A program made the translations under genes and the position numbers. A stretch of DNA of 64,000 bases from Nautilus pompilius. Its lineage: Eukaryota > Mollusca > Cephalopoda > Nautilida > Nautilidae. Every line of letters begins with the position of its first letter. Position 1 is the stretch's first letter. A model generated the notes under the pieces. It was not told the origin of the DNA, ran no database searches, and saw nothing but the letters and a program-made list of their open reading frames with translations. Of this stretch, positions 24,332-39,300 are shown piece after piece. The stretch covers positions 497,540 to 561,539 of the forward strand of contig JACATO010000966.1 in the NCBI GenBank assembly GCA_018389105.1, in the 5' to 3' direction.

Positions 24332-25700
24332 AAAATTAACGAAATATTCCACATCACAAATTTGAAAACCACTCGACTACTGAGGATTTTGTAGAGTAGA
24401 GGCACACTTAGGCTGGCGGTGACTCATCTCCTGTATCAACTTCAATCAGTTACAACACATCTTTTTGAACTTGCTTCCTGGCCTCGGAATCAAAAACAAT
24501 TGGGAAGCTGTCAGTAAAAGCGGTGATAAAACCGGATCTTTTTACTTTTAATCACACTTGAATGAGTTTGGCTGCTGCCAATCGCAGAACCGATGAAAGG
24601 CTCCTAGATATGTACACAGTTCTATTAGCGACGAGTTTCTTTGTCTTGTTTACACATACACACATACAAGTTTATTTATTGCAACAAGGTGTTTGTTTAA
24701 TTTGAAAGTACACTAAATTATGCTTCAGTTTCTGTATGATGTAACTGAATCTCGCTGAGGCTAATCTAGGTGATATTATTTATCTAGAGTAACATAAGAG
24801 TTTTTGAGGCCGATTCTCATCGTTTCATTGAAAAAGAAAGTTTAAGCGTGTTGACGTCGCTACGAATTTCCTTAACTATCAGATAACCACCATCATCTTT
24901 AGTAGAGGAGTTCGGGTTGGAGACGGACATTTAAAAAATAAGAACAAACAGGAAGTGGATCAGCACAGAATGTTACACGATGCAGGATAGAAGTTGATGC
25001 TGCAGGCAGAAGCGGGGAGGGGGTCAGGATTCACAAACAGACAAATCTTATTGTGAAAAAAAAAAAGGAATGAAGGGATTTATTACAGAGGAAATTAAAA
25101 AGAATAAAAGGGAAGGACAGGAGAACAAAAGTAGTTGCATTGGAGAATCAAGGTGACTGGATGAAATGGGAGGGTGAAGAGGAAAGAAGGTTAAAACGGT
25201 CAGAAGCGGAAAATGGAACCAGCAAGGACATGGTTCTTAATAAATTCAGTTTAGAACGACATTGCCCTCATTGAGTTAACTCGCAGAGTTGGTGGGTGGG
25301 TTCCTGTGTGACAGGTTGGAGCAACGATTGGACGTATATTTTCAGTTTGTAAGGTGGCACTGACGCGGGGAAAGTACAGATGGCGTCGCGGTGAAGGTTC
25401 GGAGTCTCTGGCGAAGAAAATAGGAGAGAAGGCAGGTTCTTTTTACCCGGATTGACAGACTCGAGCCAAGAAATTGAGGTTAAAGGATGGGAAGCGTGTA
25501 GCCACCCCCTGGTGGGAAGTGTGTGCCGGAGTGCTACTCGGAAGATCGGTGAGAGGGCTAGGCTCACGGATGGAAGCGAAATGATAGCACTTTCTACTAC
25601 CGCGAGGGACCCTCTAATAATAAGCCGAAACGAAACCAGTTGAAGGACGCTACACAGCTGAGGAGTCAATCAGAAGAAACGTGAGTGCATTTGAAAGTCA

Positions 25701-25860
25701 TTGTCTTAGCTGTCTACTTATTTATCAAGCAGAAAACAGTGCGAGGTTTTCTACATGGTGTCGCATGTCTTCTCTAAAAGCGTTACGAGCGGCATGTCCC
25801 GGGGCTCCGTTCTGGAACCTATTCCTTCTGATGCGCGAAAACGAAATCAATATTAGATTA
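25701..25860 (+). mobile_element. Degenerate non-LTR retrotransposon (LINE) reverse-transcriptase fragment
   Basis: In the frame beginning at 25710 the translation reads LSTYLSSRKQ, then after about 14 residues VTSGMSRGSVLEP. This matches the reverse-transcriptase block of CR1/Jockey/L2-like LINEs, in which a (S/T)YLS-x-R-x-Q segment precedes VTSGVPQGSVLGP. After the Pro at 25818 the reading moves to the next frame, where LFLLM...NEIN resembles the usual LFLLYxNDI. An in-frame TAG at 25707 and the frameshift show that it is dead. The catalytic YADD/FADD motif was not found downstream. It lies about 520 bp from the start of the satellite array. The exact LINE clade cannot be assigned by eye. 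Confidence 0.65.
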
Positions 25861-26382
25861 GAAAATAAGGAAACATTCCGTCTGTCGAGTTGTATGAGGA
25901 CTGATTCTCATCAAGACACTAGTCAACTGAAGAGAAAATTTTAACGCGTTAAGCAAATGGACCGCCAATTAGCAAATGTATTCATACGGGTCATGCTGTT
26001 GCCAAAGATATGTAGTAGATAACGAATAGTCGAGAACAACGACATCTAGGGGACTGTTATAAAAGGATACGCACGTGATAACCATTAGGGAAACCAAAGT
26101 CGTGCTACCCTTATCTCATTAGGGGGTCTTAGAACTCTGGAAAGGAAGCAAAGTATATCAAGTCAATAAGAGGCTTATATTTCCGACGAAAGATTAACAA
26201 AATTGAACTTCACTGACTTGCATATCGACGATTACATGGAGATATAACTGAGAAAAATGATATTTAATTTGCAAGGAAAATTAGACGATTGTTATTTTGA
26301 GGTGTGGAGCAGCAGCGATGTTATTTTTTTTTTTTCAGTAATAGTGATCAATGTGATGAATGTCTAACCGTCAGTGCAGTGT
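25861..26382. other. Spacer between LINE fragment and satellite array
   Basis: Unique-looking, moderately AT-rich DNA with no open frame of note. A T12 run at 26324-26335 followed by CAG, and a further CACGTG at 26072, are the only marked features. The phrase TCTAACCGTCAGTG near 26361 resembles part of a satellite monomer and may be a decayed edge unit. Confidence 0.5.
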
Positions 26383-29300
26383 TCAATAACAAAAACTACG
26401 GCAGGTGAAAGTCTCTATTTCTATACCATATCCGACAATAACTACGGCAGGTGAAAGTCTATTTCTATAACCGTATCCGTAAATAACGAAGGCAGGTGAA
26501 AGTCTATTTCTATAACCGTACCCCTCAATAACTACGGCTGGTGAAAGTCTCTAGTTCAATAACCGTATCCGTCAGTATCTACGGCAGGTGAAAGACTGTA
26601 CTTCTATAACCGTACCCCTCAATAACTACGGGAGCTGAAAGACTCTACTTCTATAACCGTACCCCTCAATAACTACGGCAGGTGAAAGTCTCTACTTCTA
26701 TATCTGCACCCCTCAATAACTACGCGGGAGGTGAAAGTCTCTAGTTTTATAATCGTAAACGTCAATATCTACGGCAGGAGAAATTCTCAATTTCTATAAC
26801 CGTACCGCTCAATAACTACGGCAGGTGAAAGTCTCATGTTTTATAACCGTACGCGTTAATAACTACGGATGGTGAAAGTCTCTAGTTGTATAACCGTACA
26901 CCTCAATAACTACGACAGGTGAAAGTCTCTACTTCTATAACCGTATCCGTGAATAACTACGGCGGGTGAAAGACTCTACTTCTATATCTGTACCCCTCAA
27001 TAACTACGAGGCAGGTGAAAGTCTCTAGTTTTATAACCGTACGCGTCAATAACTACGGGAGGTGAAAGTTTCTAGTTATAAAAACGTACCCCTCAATAAC
27101 TATGGCAGGTGAAAGGCTCTACTTCTATAACTGTACCCCTCAATATCTACGGCAGGTGAAAGTCTCTAGTTCTATAAACGTACCCCTTAATAACTTCGGC
27201 AGTGGAAAGTCTCTAGTTTTATAACCCTACTCGTCAATAACTAAGATAGCTAAAAGAATCTTCTTCTAAAAGTGTACCCCTCAATAACTACGGCTGGATA
27301 AAGTCTCTAGTTTCATAATCTTTCGCGTCAATAACTACGGTATATGAAAGACTCTACTTCTATAACAGTACTCGTCAATAACTAAGGGAGGTGAAACTTT
27401 CTAGTTCTAGAACCGGACCCCTCAATAACTACGCGGCAGGTGAAAGTCTCTAGTTTTATAACCGTAAACGTCAATAACTACGGCAGGTGAAAGTCTCTAT
27501 TTCTATTACCGTATCCTTCAATAACAACGGCTGGTGAAAGTCTCTAGTTCTATAACCGTATCCGTCATTATCTACGGCAGGTGAAAGACTGTTCTTCTAT
27601 AACCGTATCCGTCAGTAACTACGGCAGTTGAAAGTCTCTACTTCTATATCTGTACCCCTCAATAACCACGCGGCAGGTGAAAGTCTCTAGTTTTATAACC
27701 GTACGCGTTAATAACTACGGCAGGTGAAATTCTCTATTTATTTTACCATACCCATCAATAACTACGGCAGGTGAAAGTCTCTAGTTTTATAAACCTACGC
27801 TTCAATAACTACGGCAGGTGAAAGACTCTACTTCTATAACCGTAACCCTCAATACCTAGGGCAGGTGAAAGACTCTACTTCTATAACCGTACCCTTCAAT
27901 ACCTACGGCGGGTGAAAGACTCTAATTCTCTAACCGTACCCGATATTAACTACGTCAGGTGAAAGACTCTACTTCTATAACCGTACCCCTTAATAACTAC
28001 GTCAGTTGAAATTCTTTAGCTTTATTACCGAATCCGTGAATATCTAGGGCAGGTGAAAGACAATAATTCTATAACGGTACCCTTCAATAAGTACGGCAGG
28101 TGAAAGTCTTAATTTATATTACCGTATCCTTCAATAACTACGGCAGGTGTAAGTCTCTATTTCTATTACCGTATCATTCAATAACTACGGCTGGTGTAAG
28201 TCTCTAGTTCTATACCATATCCTTCAATAAATACGGCAGGTGTAAGTCTCTATTTCTATTACCGTATACTTCAATAACTACGGCAGGTGTAAGAATATAC
28301 TTCTATAAGCGTACTCTTCAATAACTAAGATAGGTGAAAGAATCTTCTTCTATAACTGTACCCATCAATAACTACGGCAGGTGAAAGTCTCTAGTTCTAT
28401 AACCGTACCCGTCAATAACTACGGCTGGAGAAAGTCTCTAATTTTTTAACCGTACACGTCAATAACTACGGCAGGTGAAAGAGTCTAGTTTTATAAACCT
28501 ACACTTCAATAACTACGGCAGGTAAAAGAATCTACTTCTATAACTGTACCCCTCAACAACTACGGCAGGTGAAAGTCTCTAGTTCTCTAACCGTACCCGA
28601 TATTAACTACGGCAGGTGAAAGACTCTACTTCTATAACCGTACCCCTTAATAACTACGGCAGGGGAAAGTCTCTAGTTTTATAAACGGACACGTCAATAA
28701 CTACGGTAGGTGAAAGAATCTTCTTCAATAACAGTACCCCTCAATAACTACGGCAGGTGAAAGTCTCTAGTTCGAAAACCGTACCCGATATTAACTACGG
28801 CAGATGAAAGACTCTACTTCTATAACCGTACCCCTCAATATCTACGGCAGGTGAAAGTCTCTAATTTTATAACCTTACCGATTAATAACTATGGCAGGTG
28901 AAGGAATATACTTCTATAACCGTAATCGTCAATAACTAAGGTATGTTAAAGTCTCTAGTTCTATAACCGTATCCGATAAAATAACTACGTAAGGTGAATG
29001 TCTTTAGTTCTATAACCGTACCCCTCAATAACTACGGGAGCTGAAAGACTACTTCTTTAACAGTACCCGTCAATAACTACGGCAGATGAGAGACTCTACT
29101 TCAATAACAGTACCCCTCGATAACTACGGCAGGTGAAAGACTCTACTTCAATAACCGTATCCCTCAATAACTACGGCAGGTGAAAGTCTTTAGTTCTATA
29201 ACCATATCCGTCAATAACTACGGCAGGTGAAAGACTGTACTTCTATATCTATACCCCTCAATAACTACGCGGCAGGTGAAAGTCTCTAGTTTTATAACCG

Positions 29301-30960
29301 TAAACGTCAATAACTACGGCAGGTGAAAGTCTCTATTTCTATTACCGTATCATTCAATAACAACGGCAGGTGAAAGTCTCTATTCTATTAACCGTATCCT
29401 TCAATAACTACGGCAGGTGAAAGTTTCTACTTCTATAACCGTATCCGTCATTATCTACGGCAGGTGAAAGACTGTACTTCTATAACCGTATCCGTCAGTA
29501 ACTACGGCAGTTGAAAGTCTCTAGTTCTATAACCGTACCCCTCAATAACTACGGCTGGTGAAAGTCTCTAGTTCTATAACCGTATCCGTCATTATCTACG
29601 GCAGGTGAAAGACTGTACTTCTATAACCGTATCCGTCAGTAACTACGGCAGTTGAAAGTCTCTACTTCTATAACCGTACCCCTCAATAATACGGCAGGTG
29701 AAAGTCTCTACTTCTATATCTGTACCCCTCAATAACCACGCGGCAGGTGAAAGTCTCTAGTTTTATAACCGTACGCGTTAATAACTACGGCAGGTGAAAT
29801 TCTCTATTTCTTTTACCATACCCATCAATAACTACGGCAGGTGAAAGTCTCTAGTTTTATAAACCTACGCTTCAATAACTACGGCAGGTGAAAGACTCTA
29901 CTTCTATAACCGTACCCCTTAATAACTAATTCAGTTGAAATTCTTTAGCTTTATTACCGAATCCGTGAATATCTAGGGCAGGTGAAAGACAATAATTCTA
30001 TAACGGTACCCTTCAATAAATACGGCAGGTGAAAGTCTTAATTTATATTACCGTATCCTTCAATAACTACGGCAGGTGTAAGTCTCTATTTCTATTACCG
30101 TATCATTCAATAACTACGGCTGCTGTAAGTCTCTAGTTCTATACCATATCCTTCAATAAATACGGCAGGTGAAAGAGTCTAGTTCTATAAACCTACGCTT
30201 CAATAACTACGGCAGGTAAAAGAATCTTCTTCAATAACAGTACCCCTCAATAACTACGGCAGGTGAAAGTCTCTAGTTAGAAAACCGTACCCGATATTAA
30301 CTACGGCAGATGAAAGACTCTACTTCTATAACCGTACCCCTCAATATCTACGGCAGGTGAAAGTCTCTAGTTAGAAAACCGTACCCGATATTAACTACGG
30401 CAGATGAAAGACTCTACTTCTATAACCGTACCCCTTAATAACTACGGCAGGGGAAAGTCTCTAGTTTTATAACCGTACACGTCAATAACTACGGTAGGTG
30501 AAAGAATCTTCTTCAATAACAGTACCCCTCAATAACTACGGCAGGTGAAAGTCTCTAATTTTATAACCTTACCGATTAATAACTATGGCGGTGAAGGAAT
30601 ATACTTCTATAACCGTAATCGTTCAATAACTAAGGTTATGTTAAAGTCTCTAGTTCTATAACCGTATCCGATAAAACTAACTACGTAAGGTGAATGAAAT
30701 GTCTTTAGTTTCTAACCGTACCCCTCAATAACTACGGGAGCTGAAAGACTACTTCTTTAACAGTACCCGTCAATAACTACGGCAGATGAAAGACTCTACT
30801 TCAATAACAGTACCCCTCGATAACTACGGCAGGTGAAAGACTCTACTTCAATAACCGTATCCCTCAATAACTACGGCAGGTGAAAGTCTTTAGTTCTATA
30901 ACCGTATCCGTCAGTATCTTCGGCAGGTGAAAGACTACTTCTATAACCGTATCCCTCAAT
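26383..30960 (+). repeat. Satellite sub-block A: diverse edge-type monomers
   Basis: Monomers here are the most varied, with types such as CCGTACGCGTTAATAAC, ACCGATATTAACTACG-like and ACGCGGCAGG insertion units. Part of the block is duplicated: the CCACGCGGCAGG unit at 27661 recurs at 29731 (2,070 bp, 44 monomers). A later landmark (27991 and 29920) is 1,929 bp apart, so the second copy lacks exactly three monomers (141 bp). Confidence 0.75.
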
Positions 30961-33900
30961 AACTACGGGTGCAGAAAGACTTTAGTTCTATAACCATACG
31001 CTTCAATATCTACGGCAAGTGAAAGACTCTACTTCAATAACAGTACCCCTCAATAACTACGGCAGGTGAAAGATTCTACTTCCATATCCTTACCTCTCAA
31101 TAACTACGGCAGGTGATAGATTCTACTTCTATAACCGTACCCCTCAATAACTACGGCAGGTGAAAGATTCTACTTCCATATCCGAACCTCTCAATAACTA
31201 CGGCATGTGAAAGTCTTTAGTACTATAACCGTATCCTTAAATAACTAGGGCAGGTGAAAGTCTTTACTTTTATAACCGTACCCCTCAATAACTACGGTAG
31301 GTAAAAGTCTCTAGTTCTATAACTGTACTCCTCAATAAATACGGCAGGTGAAAGTGTTTAGTTCTATAACTGTATTCGTCAATAACTAGGCCGGTGATAG
31401 ATTCTACTTCGATAAACGTATCCTTAAATAACTACGGCAAGTGAAAGTCTTTAGTTCTATAACCGTATCCGTCAATAACAATGGCAGGTGATAGTTTCTA
31501 CTACTATAACAGTACACGTCAATAACTACGGCAAGTGAAATTGTATAGTTCTATAACCGTATCCGTTAGTAACTACGGCAGGTGAAAGTCTCTAGTTCTA
31601 TAAACGTATCCGTGAATATCTACGGCAGGTGAAAGTCTATACTTCTATAACCGTACCCCTCAATAACTACGGCAGTTGAAAGTCTCTAGTTCTATTACCG
31701 TATCCGATAAAATAACTTCGTCAGGTGAATGTCTTTAGTTCTATAACCGTATCCGATAAAATAACTACGGCAGGTGAAAGTCTCTACTTCTATACTCGCA
31801 TCCGTCAATAACTACAGCAGGTGAAAGATTCTACTTCCATATCCTTACCCCTCAATAACTACGGCAGGTGATAGATTCTACTTCTGTAAACGTACCCGTC
31901 AATAACTACGGCATGTGAAAGCCTTTACTTCTATAACTGTACTCCTCAATAAATACGGCAGGTGAAAGTGTTTAGTTCTATAACCGTATTCGTCAATAAC
32001 TAGGCCGGTGAAAGACTTTACTTCTATAACCGTACCCCCTCAATAACTACGGCAGATGAAAGTCTTTAGTTCTATAGCCGTATCCGTAAATAAATACGGC
32101 AGTTGAAAGTCTCTAGTTCTATAACCGTATTGATAAAATAACTACGTCAGGTGAAAGTCTTTAGTTCTATAAATGTACCCATCAATATATACGGCAGGTG
32201 AATGTATTTAGTTCTATAACCGTATCCGTCAGTATCTTAGGCAGATGAAAGTCTCTACTTTTCTTACCGTACCCCTCAATAACTACGGGTGCTCAAAGAC
32301 TCTAGATGTATAACCAACCATACGCTTCAATAACTACGGAAAGTGAAAGACTACTTCTATAAACGTACCCCTCTATAACTACGGCAGATGAAAGATTCTA
32401 CTTCTATAGCCGCATCCGTCAATAACTACGGCAGGTGAAAGTCTCTAGTTCTATAAACGTATCCGTGAATATCTACGGCAGGTGAATGTCTATACTTCTA
32501 TAACCGTACCCCTCAATAACTACGGCAGTTGAAAGTCTCTAGTTCTATTATCGTATCCGATAAAATAACTTCGTCAAGTGAAAGTCTCTAGTTCTATACC
32601 CGCATCCGTCAATAACTACGGCAGGTGAAAGAATCTACTTCTATAACAGTACCCCTCAATAACTACGGCAGGTGAAAGATTCTACTTCCATATCCGAACC
32701 TCTCAATAACTACGGCATGTGAAAGTCTTTAGTACTATAACCGTATCCTTAAATAACTAGGGCAGGTGAAAGTCTTTACTTTTATAACCGTACCCCTCAA
32801 TAACTACGGTAGGTAAAAGTCTCTAGTTCTATAACTGTACTCCTCAATAAATACGGCAGGTGAAAGTGTTTAGTTCTATAACTGTATTCGTCAATAACTA
32901 GGCCGGTGATAGATTCTACTTCGATAAACGTATCCTTAAATAACTACGGCAAGTGAAAGTCTTTAGTTCTATAACCGTATCCGTCAATAACAATGGCAGG
33001 TGATAGTTTCTACTACTATAACAGTACACGTCAATAACTACGGCAAGTGAAATTGTATAGTTCTATAACCGTATCCGTTAGTAACTACGGCAGGTGAAAG
33101 TCTCTAGTTCTATAAACGTATCCGTGAATATCTACTGCAGATGAAAGACTCTACTTCAATAACAGTACCCCCCAATAACTACGGCAGGTGAAAGACTCTA
33201 CTTCCATATCCGTACCCCTCAATAACTACGGCAGGTGAAAGATTCTACTTCTATAAACGTACCCGTCAATAACTACGGCAGGTGAAAGAATCTACTTCTA
33301 AAACAGTACCCCTCAATAACTACTGCAGATGAAAGACTCTACTTCAATAACAGTACCCCCCCAATAACTACGGCAGGTGAAAGACTCTATTTCCATATCC
33401 GTACCCCTCAATAACTACGGCAGGTGAAAGATTCTACTTCTATAAACGTACCCGTCAATAACTACGGCAGGTGAATGTCTTTACTTCTATAACTGTACTC
33501 CTCAATAAATACGGCAGATGAAAGTGTTTAGTTCAATAACTGTACTCCTCTATAAATACTGCAGGTGAAAGTGTTTAGTTCTAAAACCGTATTCGTCAAT
33601 AACTAGGCCGTTGAAAGACTTTTCTTCTATAACCGTACCCCGCAATAGCTACGGCAGATGAAAGTCTTTAGTTCTATAGCCGTATCCGTAAATAAATACG
33701 GCAGTTGAAAGTCTCTAGTTCTAGAACCATATTGATAAAATAACTACGTCAGGTGAAAGTCTTTAGTGCTATAAGTGTACCCATCAATATATACGGCAGG
33801 TGAATGTCTTTAGTTCTATAACCGTATCCGTATAGTATCTCGGCAGATGATGAAAAGTCTCTACTTCTCTTACCGTACCCCTCAATAACTACGGGTGCTC

Positions 33901-36300
33901 AAAGACTCTAGATGTATAACCATACGCTTCAATAACTACGGCAAGTGAAAGACTACTTCAATAACAGTACCCCTCAATAACTACGGCAGTCGAAAGACTC
34001 TACTTCTATAACCGTATACGTAAATAACTACGGCAGGTGAAAGACTCTACTTCTATAACTGTACCCGTCAATAACTACAGCAGGTGAAAGATTCTACTTC
34101 CATATCCTTACCCCTCAATAACTACGGCAGGTGATAGATTCTACTTCTGTAAACGTACCCGTCAATAACTACGGCATGTGAAAGCCTTTACTTCTATAAC
34201 TGTACTCCTCAATAAATACGGTAGGTGAAAGTGTTTAGTTCTATAACCGTATTCGTCAATAACTAGGCCGGTGAAAGACTTTACTTCTATAACCGTACCC
34301 CCTCAATAACTACGGCAGATGAAAGTCTTTAGTTCTATAGCCGGATCCGTAAATAAATACGGCAGTTGAAAGTCTCTAGTTCTATAACCGTATTGATAAA
34401 AATAACTACGACGTCAGGTGAAAGTCTTTAGTTCTATAAATGTACCCATCAATATATACGGCAGGTGAATGTATTTAGTTCTATAACCGTATCCGTCAGT
34501 ATCTTCGGCAGATGAAAGTCTCTACTTTTCTTACCGTACCCCTCAATAACTACGGGTGCTCAAAGACTCTAGATGTATAACCAACCATACGCTTCAATAA
34601 CTACGGAAAGTGAAAGACTACTTCTCTAAACGTACCCCTCTATAACTACGGCAGATGAAAGATTCTACTTCTATAGCCGCATCCGTCAATAACTACGGCA
34701 GGTGAAAGTCTCTAGTTCTATAAACGTATCCGTGAATATCTACGGCAGGTGAATGTCTATACTTCTATAACCGTACCCCTCAATAACTACGGCAGTTGAA
34801 AGTCTCTAGTTCTATTATCGTATCCGATAAAATAACTTCGTCAAGTGAAAGTCTCTAGTTCTATACCCGCATCCGTCAATAACTACGGCAGGTGAAAGAA
34901 TCTACTTCTATAACAGTACCCCTCAATAACTACGGCAGGTGAAAGATTCTACTTCCATATCCGAACCTCTCAATAACTACGGCATGTGAAAGTCTTTAGT
35001 ACTATAACCGTATCCTTAAATAACTAGGGCAGGTGAAAGTCTTTACTTTTATAACCGTACCCCTCAATAACTACGGTAGGTAAAAGTCTCTAGTTCTATA
35101 ACTGTACTCCTCAATAAATACGGCAGGTGAAAGTGTTTAGTTCTATAACTGTATTCGTCAATAACTAGGCCGGTGATAGATTCTACTTCGATAAACGTAT
35201 CCTTAAATAACTACGGCAAGTGAAAGTCTTTAGTTCTATAACCGTATCCGTCAATAACAATGGCAGGTGATAGTTTCTACTACTATAACAGTACACGTCA
35301 ATAACTACGGCAAGTGAAATAGTATAGTTCTATAACCGTATCCGTTAGTAACTACGGCAGGTGAAAGTCTCTAGTTCTATAAACGTATCCGTGAATATCT
35401 ACTGCAGATGAAAGACTCTACTTCCATATCCGTACCCCTCAATAACTACGGCAGGTGAAAGATTCTACTTCTATAAACGTACCCGTCAAACAACGACGGC
35501 AGGTGAAAAGAATCTACTTCTAAAACAGTACCCCTCAATAACTACTGCAGATGAAAGACTCTACTTCAATAACAGTACCCCCCCAATAACTACGGCAGGT
35601 GAAAGACTCTATTTCCTATCCGTACCCCTCAATTACTACGGCAGGTGAAAGATTCTACTTCTATAAACGTACCCGTCAATAACTACGGCAGGTGAATGTC
35701 TTTACTTCTATAACTGTACTCCTCATAATACGGCAGGTGAAAGTCTTTACTTCTATAACTGTACTCCTCTATAAATACTGCAGGTGAAAGTGTTTAGTTC
35801 TAAAACCGTATTCGTCAATAACTAGGCCGTTGAAAGACTTTTCTTCTATAACCGTACCCCGCAATAGCTACGGCAGATGAAAGTCTTTAGTTCTATAGCC
35901 GTATCCGTAAATAAATACGGCAGTTGAAAGTCTCTAGTTCTAGAACCATATTGATAAAATAACTACGTCAGGTGAAAGTCTTTAGTGCTATAAGTGTACC
36001 CATCAATATATACGGCAGGTGAATGTCTTTAGTTCTATAACCGTATCCGTCAGTATCTTCGGCAGATGAAAGTCTCTACTTCTCTTACCGTACCCCTCAA
36101 TAACTACGGGTGCTCAAAGACTCTAGATGTATAACCATACGCTTCAATAACTACGGCAAGTGAAAGACTACTTCAATAACAGTACCCCTCAATAACTACG
36201 GCAGTCGAAAGACTCTACTTCTATAACCGTATACGTAAATAACTACGGCAGGTGAAAGATTCTACTTCCATATCCTTACCTCTCAATAACTACGGCAGTG
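30961..36300 (+). repeat. Satellite sub-block B: about 2.27-kb higher-order duplication
   Basis: A distinctive run with GGGTGCTCAAAGACTC and an inserted CCAACCATACGC occurs at 32287 and again at 34554 (2,267 bp, about 48 monomers). The unit TAACAATGGCAGGTGATAG occurs near 31477, 32986 and 35254, at spacings of about 1,508 and 2,268 bp. The copies share rare variants and so are recent tandem duplicates of multi-monomer blocks. Confidence 0.75.
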
Positions 36301-39300
36301 ATAGATTCTACTTCTATAAACGTACCCGTCAATAACTACGGCTAGTGAAAGTCTTTACTTCTATAACCGTACCCCTCAATAACTACGGCAGGTGAAAGTC
36401 TGTAGTTCTATAGCCGCATCCGTTAATAACTACGGCAGGTGAAAGTCTCTAGTTCTATAACAGTACCCCTCAATAAATACGGCAGGTGAAAGACTCTAAT
36501 TCTATTAACATACCCGTAAATAACTACGGCAGGTCAAAGTTTCTACTTCTATAACCGTACCCATGAATAACTACGGCAGGGGAAAGACTCTACTTCTATA
36601 ACCGTACCTGTAAATAACTATTGCAGATGGAAGTATTTAATTCTATAACCGTACCCCTCAATATCTACGGCAGATGAAAGAATCTACTTCTATAACCGTA
36701 TCCGTGAATAACTACGGCAGTTGAAAGTCTTTAGTTCTATAACCGTATCCGTCAATAAACTACGGTAAGTGAAAGTCTCTATTTTTATAACCAATACGTT
36801 TCAATAACTACGGCAGGTGCATTCTGTAGTTCTATAACCGTATCCGTCTGTAACTACGGCAGGTGCAATTCTGTAGTTCTATAACCGTATCCGTCTGTAA
36901 CTACGGCAGGTGATAGATTCTACTTCTAAAAACGTATACGTAAAAAAACTACGGCAGGTGAAAGTCCTTTAGTTCTATAACCGTATCCGTCAGTAACTAC
37001 GGCAGGTGATAGATTCTACTTCGATAAACGTATCCTAAATAACTACGCGGCAAGTGAAAGTCTTAGTTCTATAACCGTATCCGTCAATAACAATGGCAGG
37101 TGATAGATTCTACTACTATAAACAGTACACGCTCAATAACTACGGCAAGTGAAATTTTATAGTTCTATAACCGTATCCGTTAGTAACTACGGCAGGTGAA
37201 AGTCTCTAATTCTATAAACGTATCCGTGAATATCTACGGCAGGTGAAAGTCTATACTTCTATAAACGTACCCCTCAATAACTACGGCAGTTGAAAGTCTC
37301 TAGTTCTATTACCGTATCCGATAAAAATAACTTCGTCAGGTGAATGTCTTTAGTTCTATAACCGTATCCGATAAAATAACTACGGCAGGTGAAAATCTTT
37401 AGTTCTATAACAGTATTCGTCAATAAATGGCCGTTGAAAGACTACTTCTATAAACCGTACCCCTCAATAACTACGGCAGATAAAGAATCTACTCTATTTA
37501 TACAGTACCCGTAAATAACTACGGCAGGTGAAAGACTTTACTTCTATAAACCGTACCCCTTAATAACTACGGCAGATGAAAGACTCTACTTTTATAACAG
37601 TACCCGTAAATAACTACGGCAGTTGAAAAGACTGTAGTTCTATAGCCGCATCCGTCAGTAACTACGGCAGGTGAAAGTCTGTAGTTTTATAACTGTACTC
37701 CTCAATACTACGGCAGGTGAAAGCCTCTAATTTTTTAACCATACGTTTTAATAACTATGATATGTGAAAGTCTATACTTCTATAACCGTATCCGTCAATA
37801 ATTAGGGCAGGTGAAGATTCCATTTCTATAGCCGCATCATCCGTCAATAACTACGGCGGGTGAAAGTCTCTAGTTCTATAAACGTATCCGTGAATATCTT
37901 ACGGCAGATAATGTCTATACTTCTATAACCGTACCCCTCAATAACTACGGCAGTTGAAAGTCTCTAGTTTCTATTACCGTATCCGATAAAATAACTTCGT
38001 CAGGTGAATGTCTTTAGTTTCTATAACCGTATCCGATAAAGTAATACGGCAGGTGAAAAGTCTCTAGTTCTAGAACCATATTGATAAAATAACTACGTCA
38101 GGTGAAAGTCTTTAGTGCTATAAGTGTACTCATCAATATATACGGCAGGTGAATGTCTTTAGTTCTATAACCCGTATCCGTCAGTATCTTCGGCAGATGA
38201 AAGTCTCTACTTCTCTTACCGTACCCCTCAATAACTACGGGTGCTCAAAGACTCTAGATGTATAACCATACGCTTCAATAACTACGGCAAGTGAAAGACT
38301 ACTTCTATAAACCGTACCCCTCAATAACTACGACAGATGAAAGACTCCACTTCATTAACAGTACCCCTCAATAACTTCGGCAGTTGAAAGACTCTACTTC
38401 TATAATCGTATCCGTAAATAACTACGGCAGGTGAAAGTCTTTAGTTCTATAAACGTACCCCTCTATAACTACGGCAGATGAAAGATTCTACTTCTATAGC
38501 CGCATCCGTCAATAACTACGGCAGGTGAAAGTCTCTAGTTCTATAAACGTATCCGTGAATATCTACGGCAGGTGAATGTCTATACTTCTATAACCGTACC
38601 CCTCATAACTAAACTACGGCAGTTGAAAGTCTCTAGTTCTATTATCGTATCCGATAAAATAACTTCGTCAAGTGAAAGTCTCTAGTTCTATACCCGCATC
38701 CGTCAATAACTACGGCAGGTGAAAGAATCTACTTCTATAACAGTACCCCTCAATAGCTACTGCAGATGAAAGACTCTACTTCAATAACAGTACCCCCCAA
38801 TAACTACGGCAGGTGAAAGACTCTACTTCAATATCCGTACCCCTCAATAACTACGGCAGGTGAAAGACTCTACTTCTATAATCGTATCCGTAAATAACTA
38901 CGGCAGGTGAAAGTCTTTAATTCTATAACTGTACCCGTCAATAACTAGGGCAGGTAAAAGATTCTACTTCCATATCCTTACCTCTCAATAATTACGGCAG
39001 TGATAGATTCTACTTCTATAACGTACCCGTCAATAACTACGGCTAGAAAGTCTTTTACTTCTATCGCCGCATCCGTCAATAACTACGGAAGGTGAAAGTC
39101 TCTAGTTCTATAACTGTACTCCTCAATAAATACGGCAGTGAAAGACTCTACTTCATAACAGTACCCCTCAATAACTACGGCAGGTGAAAGACTCTAATTC
39201 TATTAACATACCCGTAAATAACTACGGCAGGTCAAAGTTTTTACTTCTATAACCGTACCCCTGAATAACTACGACAGGTGAAGAATCTACTTCTATAACC

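Larger units (their letters stand above)
21914..25700. other. Non-coding region, decayed or unrecognised
   Basis: Frames of 60 to 95 codons occur on both strands without recognisable domains. A 133-codon minus-strand frame (25268-25669) is the longest here, but several frames of that length are expected by chance across the left 26 kb. Repeats inside are listed separately. Nothing else can be supported. Confidence 0.5.

Noticed and set aside
25268..25669. 133-codon minus-strand open frame
   Set aside because: Several frames of this length are expected by chance in the left 26 kb, and no domain is recognisable.
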